Part shown: positions 7,700 through 17,308 of the stretch, one piece after another
Layout of the letters: each line of letters starts with the position of its first letter
How positions within the stretch are numbered: position 1 is the stretch's first letter
Assembly (NCBI GenBank): GCA_037441775.1
Contig: JBBIRO010000010.1
Coordinates: 1-64,000, forward strand
Direction of reading: 5' to 3'
Length of the DNA: 64,000 nt
Origin: CAMTWB01 sp037441775
GTDB taxonomy: Bacteria > Desulfobacterota > Syntrophia > Syntrophales > CAMTWB01
Translations under genes and position numbers: made by a program
The notes under the pieces: generated by a model
What the model saw: the letters and a program-made list of their open reading frames with translations, nothing else
Database searches by the model: none
Told to the model about the DNA's origin: nothing

Positions 7700-8974
7700 A
7701 TGATACCAGAGCTTAAGCGTTTGATTGAGCAGATGGGTAAGGATAGAGGGATAGATAAAGACGTTATCGTCGAGGCGCTGGAGACTGCCATGTTGACGGC
7801 GGCGCGAAAAAAGCTGGGCCAGAATGTTGAGATTGAAGCGCGCTACAATGACGATGTCGGCGAAATAGAGGTCTTTCAGTTTAAAACAGTGGTTGATAAA
7901 GTTCTGGACCCGGAAACACAGATCTCGCTCACTCAGACCAGGAGAGAGCTGGATGAGGAAGCGGAACCCGGTGACAGTCTGGGGATGAAGATTGAAACCG
8001 CCTCTTTTGGCCGTATTGCTGTTCAGACGGCCAAACAGATCATTATCCAGCGCGTCAAGGACGCCGAACGGGATAATGTTTATGAAGAATTCAAAGAGAA
8101 AAAGGGTGAACTGGTCAACGGGTTTGTCCAGAGATTTGAAGGCGGCAACATTATTATCAACATGGGTCGGGCGGAGGCCATGATTCCCCTGTCAGAGCAG
8201 ATTCCGCGGGAAAACTACAAGCGTGGGGAGAGGATACGGGGATATATTTACGACATCAGGAAGATATCGAAAGGTCCTCCGATTTTGGTTTCCCGAACCC
8301 ATCCCGGTTTTCTCAAGGCCCTCTTTGAGGTGGAGGTGCCGGAGATTGGCGACAAAATGATAGAAATAGTTGCTGTGGCCCGCGAACCGGGGAGGCGGTC
8401 AAAAATTGCGGTCAAGACTTGGGATCGCGATGTCGATCCCGTGGGCGCCTGTGTCGGAATGAGAGGTTCCCGGGTGCAGGCGGTTGTCCAGGAGCTCAAG
8501 GGAGAAAAAATTGACATCATACCCTACTCGGAAGATCAGGCCAAGTATGTGTGCGCTACCCTGGCGCCTGCCAAGGTCAGCCGGGTAATGGTGGATGACA
8601 ACCACCATGCCATGTTGGTGATCGTGCCGGACGACCAGCTTTCGCTGGCAATCGGAAAGGGCGGTCAGAATGTACGGCTTGCGGTCAGGCTCACGGGATG
8701 GAAGATTGATGTTAAAAGCGAATCCTCGTTGGCCAAGGGTGAACAGGAGGGTTACAGCGCCCTCATGAAGATACCCGGGGTTGGCCAGGTAACGGCGGAG
8801 AGGTTATACGACCAGGGGTTGAAAAGTATTGCCATGATTGCCGCGGCGCCAGTAGAGATGCTGTCCGCCATACCTGGCGTGGGAGAAAAAGCGGCGATTC
8901 ACTGGATAGAAGAGGCGGTAAAACTGATAGAAAACCAGTCTGCCGGCATTGATAGCACCGCAACAGGCAAGTAG
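7700..8974 (+). CDS. nusA: Transcription termination/antitermination protein NusA
   Basis: Binds RNA polymerase and nascent RNA, modulating pausing, termination and antitermination. Order of domains: N-terminal RNAP-binding domain (about 1-125), S1 domain (about 130-200, GELVNGFVQRFEGGNIIINMG), and KH1 and KH2 (about 200-345) with DPVGACVGMRGSRVQ and LAIGKGGQNVRLA loops. A helix-hairpin-helix region follows, with KIPGVGQVTAERL and AIPGVGEKAA. It is 424 residues, shorter than E. coli NusA because only this one compact HhH region replaces the two acidic repeats. ATG 7700 has GGAGGG at 7690-7695; an in-frame GTG at 7688 overlaps that site and is less likely. Confidence 0.96.
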   Translation: MIPELKRLIEQMGKDRGIDKDVIVEALETAMLTAARKKLGQNVEIEARYNDDVGEIEVFQFKTVVDKVLDPETQISLTQTRRELDEEAEPGDSLGMKIETASFGRIAVQTAKQIIIQRVKDAERDNVYEEFKEKKGELVNGFVQRFEGGNIIINMGRAEAMIPLSEQIPRENYKRGERIRGYIYDIRKISKGPPILVSRTHPGFLKALFEVEVPEIGDKMIEIVAVAREPGRRSKIAVKTWDRDVDPVGACVGMRGSRVQAVVQELKGEKIDIIPYSEDQAKYVCATLAPAKVSRVMVDDNHHAMLVIVPDDQLSLAIGKGGQNVRLAVRLTGWKIDVKSESSLAKGEQEGYSALMKIPGVGQVTAERLYDQGLKSIAMIAAAPVEMLSAIPGVGEKAAIHWIEEAVKLIENQSAGIDSTATGK

Positions 8975-9089
8975 TTCATGGATAAAGTTTGCATGGTCAC
9001 AGAAAATTGCAGGCCGTGTTGGCCGATGGAGATGTTTGCTAACCTTCGACCTGCAGCCTATCTACCTGAGCAGTTACGGGGATTGATGT

Positions 9090-12059
9090 ATGTCTAAAAA
9101 GCGGGTTCACGAGTTAGCCAAGGAACTGGGAATCGATAACAAAGAGATTATCACTCGTCTGGAGAAGCTTGGTATAGTTGTAAAATCGCACCAAAGCACA
9201 TTAGAAGACGCAGATGTGGAACGAATATCCCGGGAGCTGCGCTCAAAAGATCCCCAGGGTATGGTGGAGCAACGCATTAAGTCCACCATCATCAGGAGGA
9301 GGACGGTGCGAACCGCACAGGAGGAGACTCCATCACTGGCTGAAGAAACATTGGAGCCCCAGCAGACGGCGACAACCATTCCCGCAGAGCCAGTGGAGAA
9401 GCCGGCAGAGACTAAGCCGAAACCAGCCATGGAGGCGCCAGTCACAGCCGAGCCTGAGCTGGTTGCCCTTGTTACGGCTCCTGCCGCGGAGACACTGCCA
9501 GCTTTAGAGCCCGCGCCGGAGGAACCCGGGAAAAAGACTCCCGCCGAAGACGCCGCCGCGCCTGTTATGAGCAGGGAGGATAACACGGAAGCGGAGCGGA
9601 AAGTTGAGAAAAATGTCGAGGAAGTAGTAGCTGCGCCTCTTGTTAAACCGGTGCCACCGGTGAGGAAGCCCGGGGTGCCTTTCCGGACCGAAGGAAGGAA
9701 ACCACTGCCGGAAGAGAGGCGGAGACTGGAGGGGCCTAAGGTGCTAATACCACCCAAAGAGCGTCCGCCGGAACCGCCGAAAGAGCGCCCGCCGGAACCG
9801 CCGAAAGAGCGCCCGCCGGAACCGCCCGCGAGAGACCAACGCGCCAGGACAGGCGTCATGCCTCCGGCCAGAACGGGAGGCGCGGGATTATCCACCCGCG
9901 CTGAGGGTGTCGATGTTCCAAGGCCCAGACCCCAGGCCAGCGGGCCAACGGTCCAGAAAGATGGCCGTTTAGGGCCGGCGAGTCCCCTTGCGCCGCAGCC
10001 GGTAGGGACGCGGAGAGAAGTCCGTCCCATCCCGTCCGTTCCCAAGGTCTTTGTGCCCCCGATCCCGGAAAAGGGACGGAAAGAAGAGGCGGTACGATTC
10101 AAGGGAAAGCTAAAAAAACCTGATGAACCTGTTCTCGACGACCATGCGCCCAAAAAAAAGAAGCTGACTTTTGCTAAGGTCCCTGATCTAAGAGAAGTTA
10201 GCGATGACCTGGAAGTTCCGGAAAAACAAGTCAGGTGGCGGGAAGAGCGGAAAATCCCGGTAGTAAAAACGATGAAGAAGACGACCATCACCACTCCTAA
10301 GGCGATAAAAAGGAGGCTCAAGGTATCAGAGGCGATTACCGTAGGGGAATTGGCGAAAAAAATGGGGGTAAAGGCCGGCGAGGTCATCCGCAAATTGATC
10401 GCCCTGGGGCTCATGGTTTCCATAAATCAGCCCATTGACCGCGAAACCGCAACTATAATCGCTGCCGATTATTCCTTTAATATCGAACCCGCGACCGAAG
10501 AATACGATGATCTGATAACGCAAAAAACGGCGCCCTTGTCCTCAAACTTGAAAACACGGGCGCCCGTTGTAACCATTATGGGACACGTTGATCACGGCAA
10601 GACCTCGCTTTTGGATGCAATCAGGCAGACCAACGTAATCGACGGCGAGGCGGGCGGCATTACCCAGGCTATCGGCGCCTATCATGTGCAGATCAAGGGG
10701 CGGGATATCGTTTTTCTGGATACGCCGGGTCATGAGGCTTTTACCGCCATGCGCGCCCGGGGAGCCAAGGTAACCGATATTGTGGTCCTGGTGGTTGCCG
10801 CCGATGACGGGGTTAAGGAGCAGACCATTGAGGCCATTAATCATGCGCGGGTGGCAGCGGTTCCTATTTTGGTCGCGGTGAACAAGATTGACAAACCCGG
10901 CGCCGATACCGCAAAAATCAAGCAGACGATGACGGAATACAATTTGCTGGCGGAGGAATGGGGTGGTGATACCATCTTTTGCGAAGTGTCGGCGAAAAAG
11001 AAGCAGGGGATCGAGGAACTCCTGGAGATGATTCTGCTCCAGGCGGATATCATGGACCTCAAGGCTGATCCGGATCGGCCTGCCCGCGGGATCATTATCG
11101 AGGCGAAACTCGACCGGGGGAGAGGCCCCGTTTCGACGGTGCTGATCCAGGAAGGGACATTGCGTGAAGGAGATGCCTTTGTTTCTAAAACAGAGTTTGG
11201 CCGGGTTCGCGCCTTGAACAATGACCAGGGCAAAAGGGTGAAAGAGGCGGGGCCCTCCATACCGGTAGAGGTGATCGGTTTTTCCGGTGTTCCCCAGGTC
11301 GGTTCAGAATTCGTCGCCGTGGAGGACGAAAAGAAGGCCCGTGCAATCAGCGAAGCCCGGGTTAGAAAAGAACGAGAAAAGGACTTGGTTTCGTCAGCGA
11401 AGATCACCCTGGAACAGCTCTACGAAAAAATCAGGGAAGGGGTTAGGGATTTTAATGTCATCATCAAGGGTGATGTGCAGGGCTCGGTGGAGGCCTTGTC
11501 CGAATCGCTCAGGAAGCTAAGCGACGCCGAAGTGAAACTCAAGATCATCCATGCCTCAACCGGAGCCGTCACTGAGACGGACGTGATGCTGGCCTCGGCT
11601 TCGAATGCCATTATTATCGGCTTCAATGTGCGGCCCGACGGCCGGGTCGCCGAACTGGCCGAGCAGGAAGGGATTGAGATTAAACTTTATGACATTATCT
11701 ATAACGCGATTGCCGATGTCAAGGCGGCCATGGAGGGCTCGTTGGATCCGCTTTACAAAGAAGTGGTACATGGCCGCGCCGAGGTCAGAAATATCTTCAA
11801 GGTACCCAAGATAGGCACCGTAGCCGGATGCTATATTAATGAAGGTAAAATAGCCCGTAGTCACCGGGTCAAGCTGATCAGGGACGGGGTGGTGGTCTAT
11901 TCCGGCAAAATTCATTCCCTAAGGCGGTTCAAGGATGACGCAAGGGAAGTGGCGACCGGGTTTGAGTGCGGGATATCTATCGAGGGCTTTAATGACATCA
12001 AGGTGGGAGATGTCCTTGAAGGATATCTTGAGGAGCAGGTCGAGCGCGGCGGCAAATAG
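9090..12059 (+). CDS. infB: Translation initiation factor IF-2
   Basis: GTPase that brings initiator tRNA to the 30S subunit and promotes subunit joining. The 989-residue protein has an IF2-N motif at 1-50 (KKRVHELAKELGIDNKEII), then a long, low-complexity Pro/Glu/Lys/Arg-rich stretch to about residue 430 that holds a 24-bp in-frame repeat. A second IF2-N-like motif lies near 415-460. The G domain begins at GHVDHGKT (498-505) and continues with DTPGHEAF and NKIDKP, followed by the EF-Tu-like domain 2, domain 3 and the C-terminal fMet-tRNA-binding domain. The small ylxR-like gene often found between nusA and infB is absent; only 115 non-coding bases separate them. Confidence 0.97.
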   Translation: MSKKRVHELAKELGIDNKEIITRLEKLGIVVKSHQSTLEDADVERISRELRSKDPQGMVEQRIKSTIIRRRTVRTAQEETPSLAEETLEPQQTATTIPAEPVEKPAETKPKPAMEAPVTAEPELVALVTAPAAETLPALEPAPEEPGKKTPAEDAAAPVMSREDNTEAERKVEKNVEEVVAAPLVKPVPPVRKPGVPFRTEGRKPLPEERRRLEGPKVLIPPKERPPEPPKERPPEPPKERPPEPPARDQRARTGVMPPARTGGAGLSTRAEGVDVPRPRPQASGPTVQKDGRLGPASPLAPQPVGTRREVRPIPSVPKVFVPPIPEKGRKEEAVRFKGKLKKPDEPVLDDHAPKKKKLTFAKVPDLREVSDDLEVPEKQVRWREERKIPVVKTMKKTTITTPKAIKRRLKVSEAITVGELAKKMGVKAGEVIRKLIALGLMVSINQPIDRETATIIAADYSFNIEPATEEYDDLITQKTAPLSSNLKTRAPVVTIMGHVDHGKTSLLDAIRQTNVIDGEAGGITQAIGAYHVQIKGRDIVFLDTPGHEAFTAMRARGAKVTDIVVLVVAADDGVKEQTIEAINHARVAAVPILVAVNKIDKPGADTAKIKQTMTEYNLLAEEWGGDTIFCEVSAKKKQGIEELLEMILLQADIMDLKADPDRPARGIIIEAKLDRGRGPVSTVLIQEGTLREGDAFVSKTEFGRVRALNNDQGKRVKEAGPSIPVEVIGFSGVPQVGSEFVAVEDEKKARAISEARVRKEREKDLVSSAKITLEQLYEKIREGVRDFNVIIKGDVQGSVEALSESLRKLSDAEVKLKIIHASTGAVTETDVMLASASNAIIIGFNVRPDGRVAELAEQEGIEIKLYDIIYNAIADVKAAMEGSLDPLYKEVVHGRAEVRNIFKVPKIGTVAGCYINEGKIARSHRVKLIRDGVVVYSGKIHSLRRFKDDAREVATGFECGISIEGFNDIKVGDVLEGYLEEQVERGGK
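9754..9830 (+). repeat. 24-bp in-frame tandem repeat inside infB
   Basis: The octapeptide KERPPEPP is coded three times in a row with a 24-base period; only one base differs between the first and later copies (CGT versus CGC). It lies in the disordered linker between the IF2-N motif and the G domain, where length variation is tolerated. It is a likely site of slippage. Confidence 0.85.
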
Positions 12060-12081
12060 ATTCCGTCTGGAAGGGGCAGGC

Positions 12082-12414
12082 GTGGTTGCAGGTTTGGGAA
12101 TCATTGAATTATGGCTGGGGGACAGCCGGTCCCTTAAGGACAAGCGTAGCCTGCTTAAGGGTATATTGAGCAGAACCCAGAGAGAGTTCAATATTTCGCT
12201 CGCGGAGGTTGGCGCCAACGATGACTGGAGAAGGGCCATCATCGGCTTTGCTACTGTGGGTAACGATCGATCCTACGTCAACGGCAGGATCGACCAAATC
12301 CTCAATTATATAGAAAAGCTAAACCTGGCCGAGATTACCGGCCGCCGCTTCGAGCTGCTGAATTTCACGGCTGAGACGGCCTTCGGCGGGTATGGGGAAG
12401 AAAAGTATGACTAA
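12082..12414 (+). CDS. DUF503 family protein (YlxP-like)
   Basis: A 110-residue protein of the DUF503/YlxP family, whose members sit in nusA-infB-rbfA clusters. Biochemical function is not established; a role in ribosome assembly or rRNA handling is inferred from context. The start VAGLGIIELWLGDSRSLKDKRSLL matches the family hallmark (hydrophobic strand, then SLKDKR and a basic helix). I chose GTG 12082, preceded by AAGGGGCAGG, because the family begins here and longer in-frame starts would run into infB. It overlaps the rbfA start by 8 bases, a sign of translational coupling. Confidence 0.85.
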   Translation: MVAGLGIIELWLGDSRSLKDKRSLLKGILSRTQREFNISLAEVGANDDWRRAIIGFATVGNDRSYVNGRIDQILNYIEKLNLAEITGRRFELLNFTAETAFGGYGEEKYD

Positions 12415-12772
12415 TTTCAAAAGGGCTTACCGGGTCGCTGATCTAATCCGAAGTGAAATTGCGGATATCTTTAGGAGGCGGCTTAAGGATCCGCGGATCG
12501 GAACGATTACCATAACGGATGTGCGTGTCAGTGATGACTTGAAGGTGGCAAGAATATATTACGTGCTGATGGGGCTCGACGAATGCAGTCCGGAGGCGAA
12601 AGAAGGCCTGAAGCAGGCCAACGGCTTCCTGAGAAGGGAACTGGGTCAAAGACTGCAACTTAGGGTTGTTCCGGAGCTGATATTTTCCCATGATGATTCT
12701 TTCATCCAGGGCAGCCGCATCGAGAGACTGCTGGCGGAGGCAAAGGTGCAGGGTGAAAGCGATGCAAAGTAA
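12407..12772 (+). CDS. rbfA: Ribosome-binding factor A
   Basis: Small KH-type protein that binds the 30S subunit during maturation of 16S rRNA and cold adaptation. The 121 residues contain the family features: RVADLIRSEIADIFRRRLKDPRIG at the start, then TITDVRVSDDLKVARIYY and the C-terminal helix-strand with LGQRLQLRVVPELIFSHDDS. ATG 12407 follows GGGGAAG at 12394-12400; an earlier ATG at 12392 lies inside the DUF503 gene and would precede the ribosome site. It overlaps the next gene (nrnA) by 11 bases. Confidence 0.95.
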   Translation: MTNFKRAYRVADLIRSEIADIFRRRLKDPRIGTITITDVRVSDDLKVARIYYVLMGLDECSPEAKEGLKQANGFLRRELGQRLQLRVVPELIFSHDDSFIQGSRIERLLAEAKVQGESDAK

Positions 12773-13796
12773 GGTTGTAGAAGTCATAAAAAAGAGCGGA
12801 AGATTTCTCATAACGGGCCATATCAGGCCAGACGGGGACTCTCTTGGTTCTGAGCTCGCGCTCTATCATTTCCTCGGGGATATGGGAAAACAGGTGGTGG
12901 TTTACAATCAAGACCTGACTCCGGCCAATTATGCTTTTCTTCCCGGCACCGATTGCATTGTACACACTCTGCCCGCCATTGATAATTTCGACGCGGTTTT
13001 CATTCTTGATTGTGGCGACCTGCAGCGGGTGGGTGAAGAAGGCCAAAAGATACGGCAGGCCAGTATGCTGATCAATGTGGATCATCACCTTGCCGACGGC
13101 GAATTCTCGCATATTACGATCAATGATCCAGCCGCCAGCTCTACGGGAGAATTGCTCTGGCGGCTCTTTAGGGAGATGTCAATTGATCTGTCCGCTGATG
13201 CCGCCAATTGTCTTTATGCCGCCATCCTTACCGATACCGGCGGTTTCCGTTACGCCAACACCAAACGGGAAACCATGCTAGCGGCGGCGGAGCTAATTGG
13301 CGTGGGCGCCAACCCCCAGTGGCTTTCGGAAAACATCTATGAGAACAACGAACGGGTAAAACTTCTTCTCTTGAGGCAGGTCTTAGAAACCCTGGATATA
13401 GAAACCGATTGCCGGATTGGCTCTCTGGATGTGAGCCTCAAGGCCCGCCGGGATTTGGGCGCCGCCTATGAGCATACCGAAGGTCTGGTTGACCTGCCCC
13501 GGACAATCCGGGGGGTTGAGGTAGCCCTTCTTTTTACTGAAATGTCCGAGGGTCTGATCAAAGTCTCGCTGCGTTCCAAGGATGGCATCAATATCGAACC
13601 GGCAGCCAGGAGATTCGGCGGCGGCGGACATATGAACGCCGCATCCTGTCAGGTCAAGGGGGAGTTGGCAGCCGTTAAACAAATGCTGTTCAAGGAGATC
13701 ACGGAACTTCTTGACTCCTGGGAAATGATGAAAACTCAGTCCGATCGAATTAATGATCACCGACGCGGGGACGGATTTGCGAGCTGTTCCCGCTAA
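12762..13796 (+). CDS. nrnA: DHH-family bifunctional oligoribonuclease/PAP phosphatase (NrnA)
   Basis: Predicted to degrade nano-RNAs from the 5' or 3' end and to dephosphorylate pAp, in the cytoplasm with Mn ions. The DHH domain is shown by GHIRPDGDSLGS (metal-binding H and D residues), ILDCGD and the VDHH signature, all in the first 110 residues. The DHHA1 RNA-binding domain follows with FGGGGHMNAAS near 285-295. I start at ATG 12762, within the end of rbfA, because the preceding in-frame residues are unlike the family. It is 344 residues, slightly longer than the roughly 315 typical of NrnA because of a C-terminal tail. It lies between rbfA and truB, its usual place in Firmicutes and Desulfobacterota. 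Confidence 0.93.
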   Translation: MQSKVVEVIKKSGRFLITGHIRPDGDSLGSELALYHFLGDMGKQVVVYNQDLTPANYAFLPGTDCIVHTLPAIDNFDAVFILDCGDLQRVGEEGQKIRQASMLINVDHHLADGEFSHITINDPAASSTGELLWRLFREMSIDLSADAANCLYAAILTDTGGFRYANTKRETMLAAAELIGVGANPQWLSENIYENNERVKLLLLRQVLETLDIETDCRIGSLDVSLKARRDLGAAYEHTEGLVDLPRTIRGVEVALLFTEMSEGLIKVSLRSKDGINIEPAARRFGGGGHMNAASCQVKGELAAVKQMLFKEITELLDSWEMMKTQSDRINDHRRGDGFASCSR

Positions 13797-13808
13797 TGGA
13801 AGCTGCCG

Positions 13809-14750
13809 GTGGACGCCGTTATTTTAATTGATAAGCCGGAGGGGAAGACTTCCCGCCAGGTGGTTGATATAGTCCAGCGGCGGCTGAAGGCCAATAAGGC
13901 CGGTCATGCGGGCACATTGGATCCGCTGGCCACGGGGCTTTTGATAGTCTGCCTCAACGAGGCGACCAAACTGGTCCAGTTTCTGGCGCAGGATACCAAG
14001 GAATACGATGTAACAATGATCCTGGGCCTCAAAACGGACACCTGGGACCGGGAGGGGGTTGTTGTTTCGGAAAAACAACCACAGGTGGACCTGGCGAAGA
14101 TAATTGAGGTGCTGGATGGTTTTCGGGGCAGGATTACTCAAACGGTGCCGACATATTCGGCAGTAAAATATCGGGGGAAACCACTGTACAAGTGGGCGAG
14201 GAAGGGTATCGAGGTAGTTGCTCCGGCAAGGGAGGTGGAGATATACGGCATTACCGCGGTCGAGTTGAACCTTCCTTATGTTTCTTTCCGCGTTTCTTGT
14301 TCCAAGGGTACCTATATCCGGTCCCTTTGCCACGAAATAGGCGAAATCATAGGCTGTGGCGCTTGTCTGTGGTCGCTGCGAAGGACTAAAAGCGGGGTGT
14401 TTTCACTTTGCGACGCCCTCCCTTTGGACAGCCTGCCCAATGGCGATTCCGTTGTTTTAGAAAACGGGTTCATGATTTCCCTGGTGGACGCGTTGCCCAA
14501 GCTCCAGAATATCGCAATAGACGCTTCCCGGGCCTGGCAACTGAGATTAGGACGAGAGCTTAGGGTAGGTGATTTGAGGGACAGCCATATACCTTTATTT
14601 GCCAAAGGAGATGTGGTAAAGCTTATCACCGGAGACAGACGCCTGGTAGCTATGGCGGAAACTCTTTGTGCAAGCAATGATCTGGGTCATCTTTCCCCAG
14701 GCATTCAAGCGGTAAAAATATTGCGGGTGTTTGGCACAAAAGACCAATAG
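13809..14750 (+). CDS. truB: tRNA pseudouridine(55) synthase
   Basis: Makes the pseudouridine at position 55 in the T loop of nearly all tRNAs. The catalytic aspartate is D38 in GHAGTLDPLATGLL, and the KPEGKTS motif near the N-terminus is present. KGTYIRSL (about 163-170) belongs to the conserved core. The 313-residue length includes a C-terminal PUA-like extension. The start is GTG 13809, 13 bases after nrnA. It is part of the rbfA-nrnA-truB-rpsO series. Confidence 0.96.
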   Translation: MDAVILIDKPEGKTSRQVVDIVQRRLKANKAGHAGTLDPLATGLLIVCLNEATKLVQFLAQDTKEYDVTMILGLKTDTWDREGVVVSEKQPQVDLAKIIEVLDGFRGRITQTVPTYSAVKYRGKPLYKWARKGIEVVAPAREVEIYGITAVELNLPYVSFRVSCSKGTYIRSLCHEIGEIIGCGACLWSLRRTKSGVFSLCDALPLDSLPNGDSVVLENGFMISLVDALPKLQNIAIDASRAWQLRLGRELRVGDLRDSHIPLFAKGDVVKLITGDRRLVAMAETLCASNDLGHLSPGIQAVKILRVFGTKDQ

Positions 14751-14825
14751 GTCTGCGTAGCTGTTCATTGGCCTGGTGCGGGCCTTGAAAATGGTTTACA
14801 ATTAGTCAGGAGGGAGGAATATAAG

Positions 14826-15092
14826 GTGTTAGATACAATTAAGAGGCAGGAGATAGTGGGTGGTTTTCGGCTGCATGAAACGGATACCGGGTCTCCCGAG
14901 GTGCAGGTTGCGCTTTTGAGCGCTAGAATAGCCGATTTGACCGAGCATTTTAAAACCCACAAGAAGGATCATCATTCCCGACGTGGTCTTTTGAAGCTGG
15001 TCGGTCAGAGAAGGCGGATGCTTGATTACTTGAAAAACAAGGATGTGGAGCGTTATCGAAAACTGATACAAAGACTGGGATTGAGAAAATAA
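14826..15092 (+). CDS. rpsO: 30S ribosomal protein S15
   Basis: Primary-binding protein of the small ribosomal subunit central domain, also able to repress its own mRNA in many bacteria. The 88 residues carry the full family pattern: GSPEVQVALLSARI, LTEHFKTHKKDHHSRRGL and LVGQRRRMLDYLK. The start is GTG 14826 preceded by GGAGGGAGG at 14809-14817, an excellent site. The 75-base gap after truB might hold an autoregulatory leader, but no specific fold is obvious to me. Confidence 0.98.
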   Translation: MLDTIKRQEIVGGFRLHETDTGSPEVQVALLSARIADLTEHFKTHKKDHHSRRGLLKLVGQRRRMLDYLKNKDVERYRKLIQRLGLRK

Positions 15093-15190
15093 GAATGGTT
15101 GGCGCTTAGTCTGAGGAAGGTTGTTGCCCTTAGGCGTTCGCACGCTTTTCGCAAGGAGAATTATAACAATTATTAACGAGAGGAATATAA

Positions 15191-17308
15191 ATGAGTGAAA
15201 CATTTAGCGTTGAATTTGCCGGCAAGCTGATCCAGTTGAAGGCGAATTACGTGGCCAACCAGACCGATGGCGCCATCTGGGTAACCTATGGCGACACAGT
15301 GGTTTTGGTTACGGCGGTATCGCTGAAGGCGGCCCGGGAAGGGACGGACTTTCTGCCCTTGACCGTGGACTATCAGGAAATGACCTACGCGGCAGGTAAG
15401 ATTCCCGGAAGTTTTTTCCGGCGGGAAGGGCGGCCTAATGAGCGGGAAACTCTTACTTCAAGGTTGATCGATCGTTCTATCCGGCCCCTGTTTCCGGACG
15501 GTTACTGCTATGAAACCCAGGTTGTGGCGACGGTTTTGTCCGTCGACGAAAACGGCGAGGCCGATGTGGCCGCGATGATGGGTGCCTCCGCCGCACTGGT
15601 TATTTCCGATATCCCCTTCAATGGACCCATTGCGGGGGTAAGGGTTGCCAGGAAAGACGGCCAGTTTCTTTTAAATCCCTCTTCGGAGGATCTGTCGGCC
15701 TGTGACCTGAATATTTTTCTTGTCGGCCGAAAACTGCCCCCGGCACAGGCGGGGAAGGACTTCCAGATTAATCTGGTCATGCTCGAGGGCGAGGCCGCGG
15801 AGGTCGAGGAAGAAGTTCTGGTTGCGGCTATTAATTTCGGCCTCAATTCCCTGCGGCCAATCATCGAACTGCAGGATCGCCTTCGGGAGTCTGTCGGCAG
15901 GGCCAAAAGAGCTTTTAACACCCGGATAATTGACCCGGCAATTACTAAAAAGGTAGAGGAAATGGCGATCCCCGGCCTGCGTGCCGCCTATTTGACGCGG
16001 GGAAAGCTGGAGAGATACGCCAAGCTCAACCGCCTGCGGGAAGAGGTTGCGGAGGAGCTTACCAAGGAAGGAATGCACTCCCTTTCCGAAGTGAACTCAG
16101 CCTTTGACGAGCTGGAAAGGGCAGTGCTCCGGAAGATGATAATCGAGGATCGCACGCGGATTGACGGCCGGACATTCTCGGAGATAAGACCCATCAGCTC
16201 GGAGGTAGGTATTTTGCCCCGAACCCACGGTTCCGCCATTTTTACGCGCGGGGAAACTCAGGCCCTGGTGGTGGTCACCCTGGGGACAACAGCGGATAAT
16301 CAGCGCCTTGATTACATCGGCGGCGAAGAACTGCGCTCTTTCATGCTTCATTACAATTTCCCACCCTACAGTGTTGGCGAGGCAAAGTTTCTGCGCGGTC
16401 CCGGCCGCAGAGAAATCGGACACGGCGCCCTGGCCAGAAAGGCCCTGATGGCGGTACTTCCCAATCAAGATGATTTTCCCTATACCATAAGGATCGTGTC
16501 GGAAACCCTTGCTTCCAACGGCTCATCGTCCATGGCCGCGGTTTGCGGCGGCGCCCTGTCCCTAATGGATGCCGGGGTGCCGGTGAAAGATATGGTGGCC
16601 GGCATTGCCATGGGCCTGCTTAAGGAAGGAGATGAGGTAATCATCCTTTCGGACATCCTGGGGGATGAGGACCACGCGGGCGATATGGATTTCAAGGTCT
16701 GCGGCACCGCCAAGGGCGTCACGGCGATGCAGATGGATATCAAGGTGGACGAGATCGACGAAGCCATCCTTAGTCGCGCCCTTAATCAGGCCCGTGAAGG
16801 CCGGTTGCATATCATTGGCAAGCTAAAGGAAACTCTGGACCGGCCCCGGGCGGAGCTGTCTCCCTATGCGCCCCGCATCATCAATATCAAGGTCAAACCC
16901 GATAAGGTCCGCACAGTCATCGGCTCAGGCGGCAAGAATATCCGGCAGATCATAAGTGAGACCGGCGTGACAATTGATGTCGAGGATGACGGCAAGATCA
17001 GCATCGCGTCGAACAATGCCGAAGCCTCAGCCAAGGCCATCGCCATGATTAAAATGCTTACCGAAGAGGCGGAAATAGGAAGTATCTACAAGGGAACGGT
17101 TAAAAAAGTGGTTGATTTCGGCGCATTTGTTGAGATCATTCCCGGCACGGAAGGTCTGGTTCACATTTCTCAGTTGGCCCGGGAGCGGGTCAACAAGGTT
17201 ACGGATATCCTGCAAGAGGGTGATGAGGTGATGGTGAAGGTTCTGGAAATTGATAAACAGGGGAAAATTCGCCTCAGCCGCAAAGACGCCCTGGGACCAG
17301 ATGTATAA
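15191..17308 (+). CDS. pnp: Polyribonucleotide nucleotidyltransferase (PNPase)
   Basis: Phosphorolytic 3'-5' exoribonuclease of mRNA turnover. The 705-residue protein has the standard order. First RNase PH-like core (about 1-215) contains GSFFRREGRP and RPLFPDGY. The linker helical domain is followed by the second, catalytic core (about 310-550) with LPRTHGSAIFTRGETQAL and GDMDFKVCGT. A KH domain with VIGSGGKNIRQI (about 575-586) and an S1 domain (about 620-695) close it. It follows rpsO at a 98-base gap, an order kept across most bacteria; the pair may be co-regulated by PNPase itself as in enterobacteria (inferred). Its end overlaps the next gene by 8 bases. Confidence 0.98.
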   Translation: MSETFSVEFAGKLIQLKANYVANQTDGAIWVTYGDTVVLVTAVSLKAAREGTDFLPLTVDYQEMTYAAGKIPGSFFRREGRPNERETLTSRLIDRSIRPLFPDGYCYETQVVATVLSVDENGEADVAAMMGASAALVISDIPFNGPIAGVRVARKDGQFLLNPSSEDLSACDLNIFLVGRKLPPAQAGKDFQINLVMLEGEAAEVEEEVLVAAINFGLNSLRPIIELQDRLRESVGRAKRAFNTRIIDPAITKKVEEMAIPGLRAAYLTRGKLERYAKLNRLREEVAEELTKEGMHSLSEVNSAFDELERAVLRKMIIEDRTRIDGRTFSEIRPISSEVGILPRTHGSAIFTRGETQALVVVTLGTTADNQRLDYIGGEELRSFMLHYNFPPYSVGEAKFLRGPGRREIGHGALARKALMAVLPNQDDFPYTIRIVSETLASNGSSSMAAVCGGALSLMDAGVPVKDMVAGIAMGLLKEGDEVIILSDILGDEDHAGDMDFKVCGTAKGVTAMQMDIKVDEIDEAILSRALNQAREGRLHIIGKLKETLDRPRAELSPYAPRIINIKVKPDKVRTVIGSGGKNIRQIISETGVTIDVEDDGKISIASNNAEASAKAIAMIKMLTEEAEIGSIYKGTVKKVVDFGAFVEIIPGTEGLVHISQLARERVNKVTDILQEGDEVMVKVLEIDKQGKIRLSRKDALGPDV

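Noticed and set aside
8975..9089. Possible ylxR-like gene between nusA and infB
   Set aside because: Only 115 bases with no frame long enough and no GRGAYL-like motif; the gene is absent.
9107..10423. Long open frame (438 codons) on the minus strand, opposite the infB N-terminal region
   Set aside because: It mirrors the low-complexity, GC-rich infB linker and reads as Ser/Gly/Thr-rich nonsense with no ribosome site or family resemblance; infB on the plus strand is certain.
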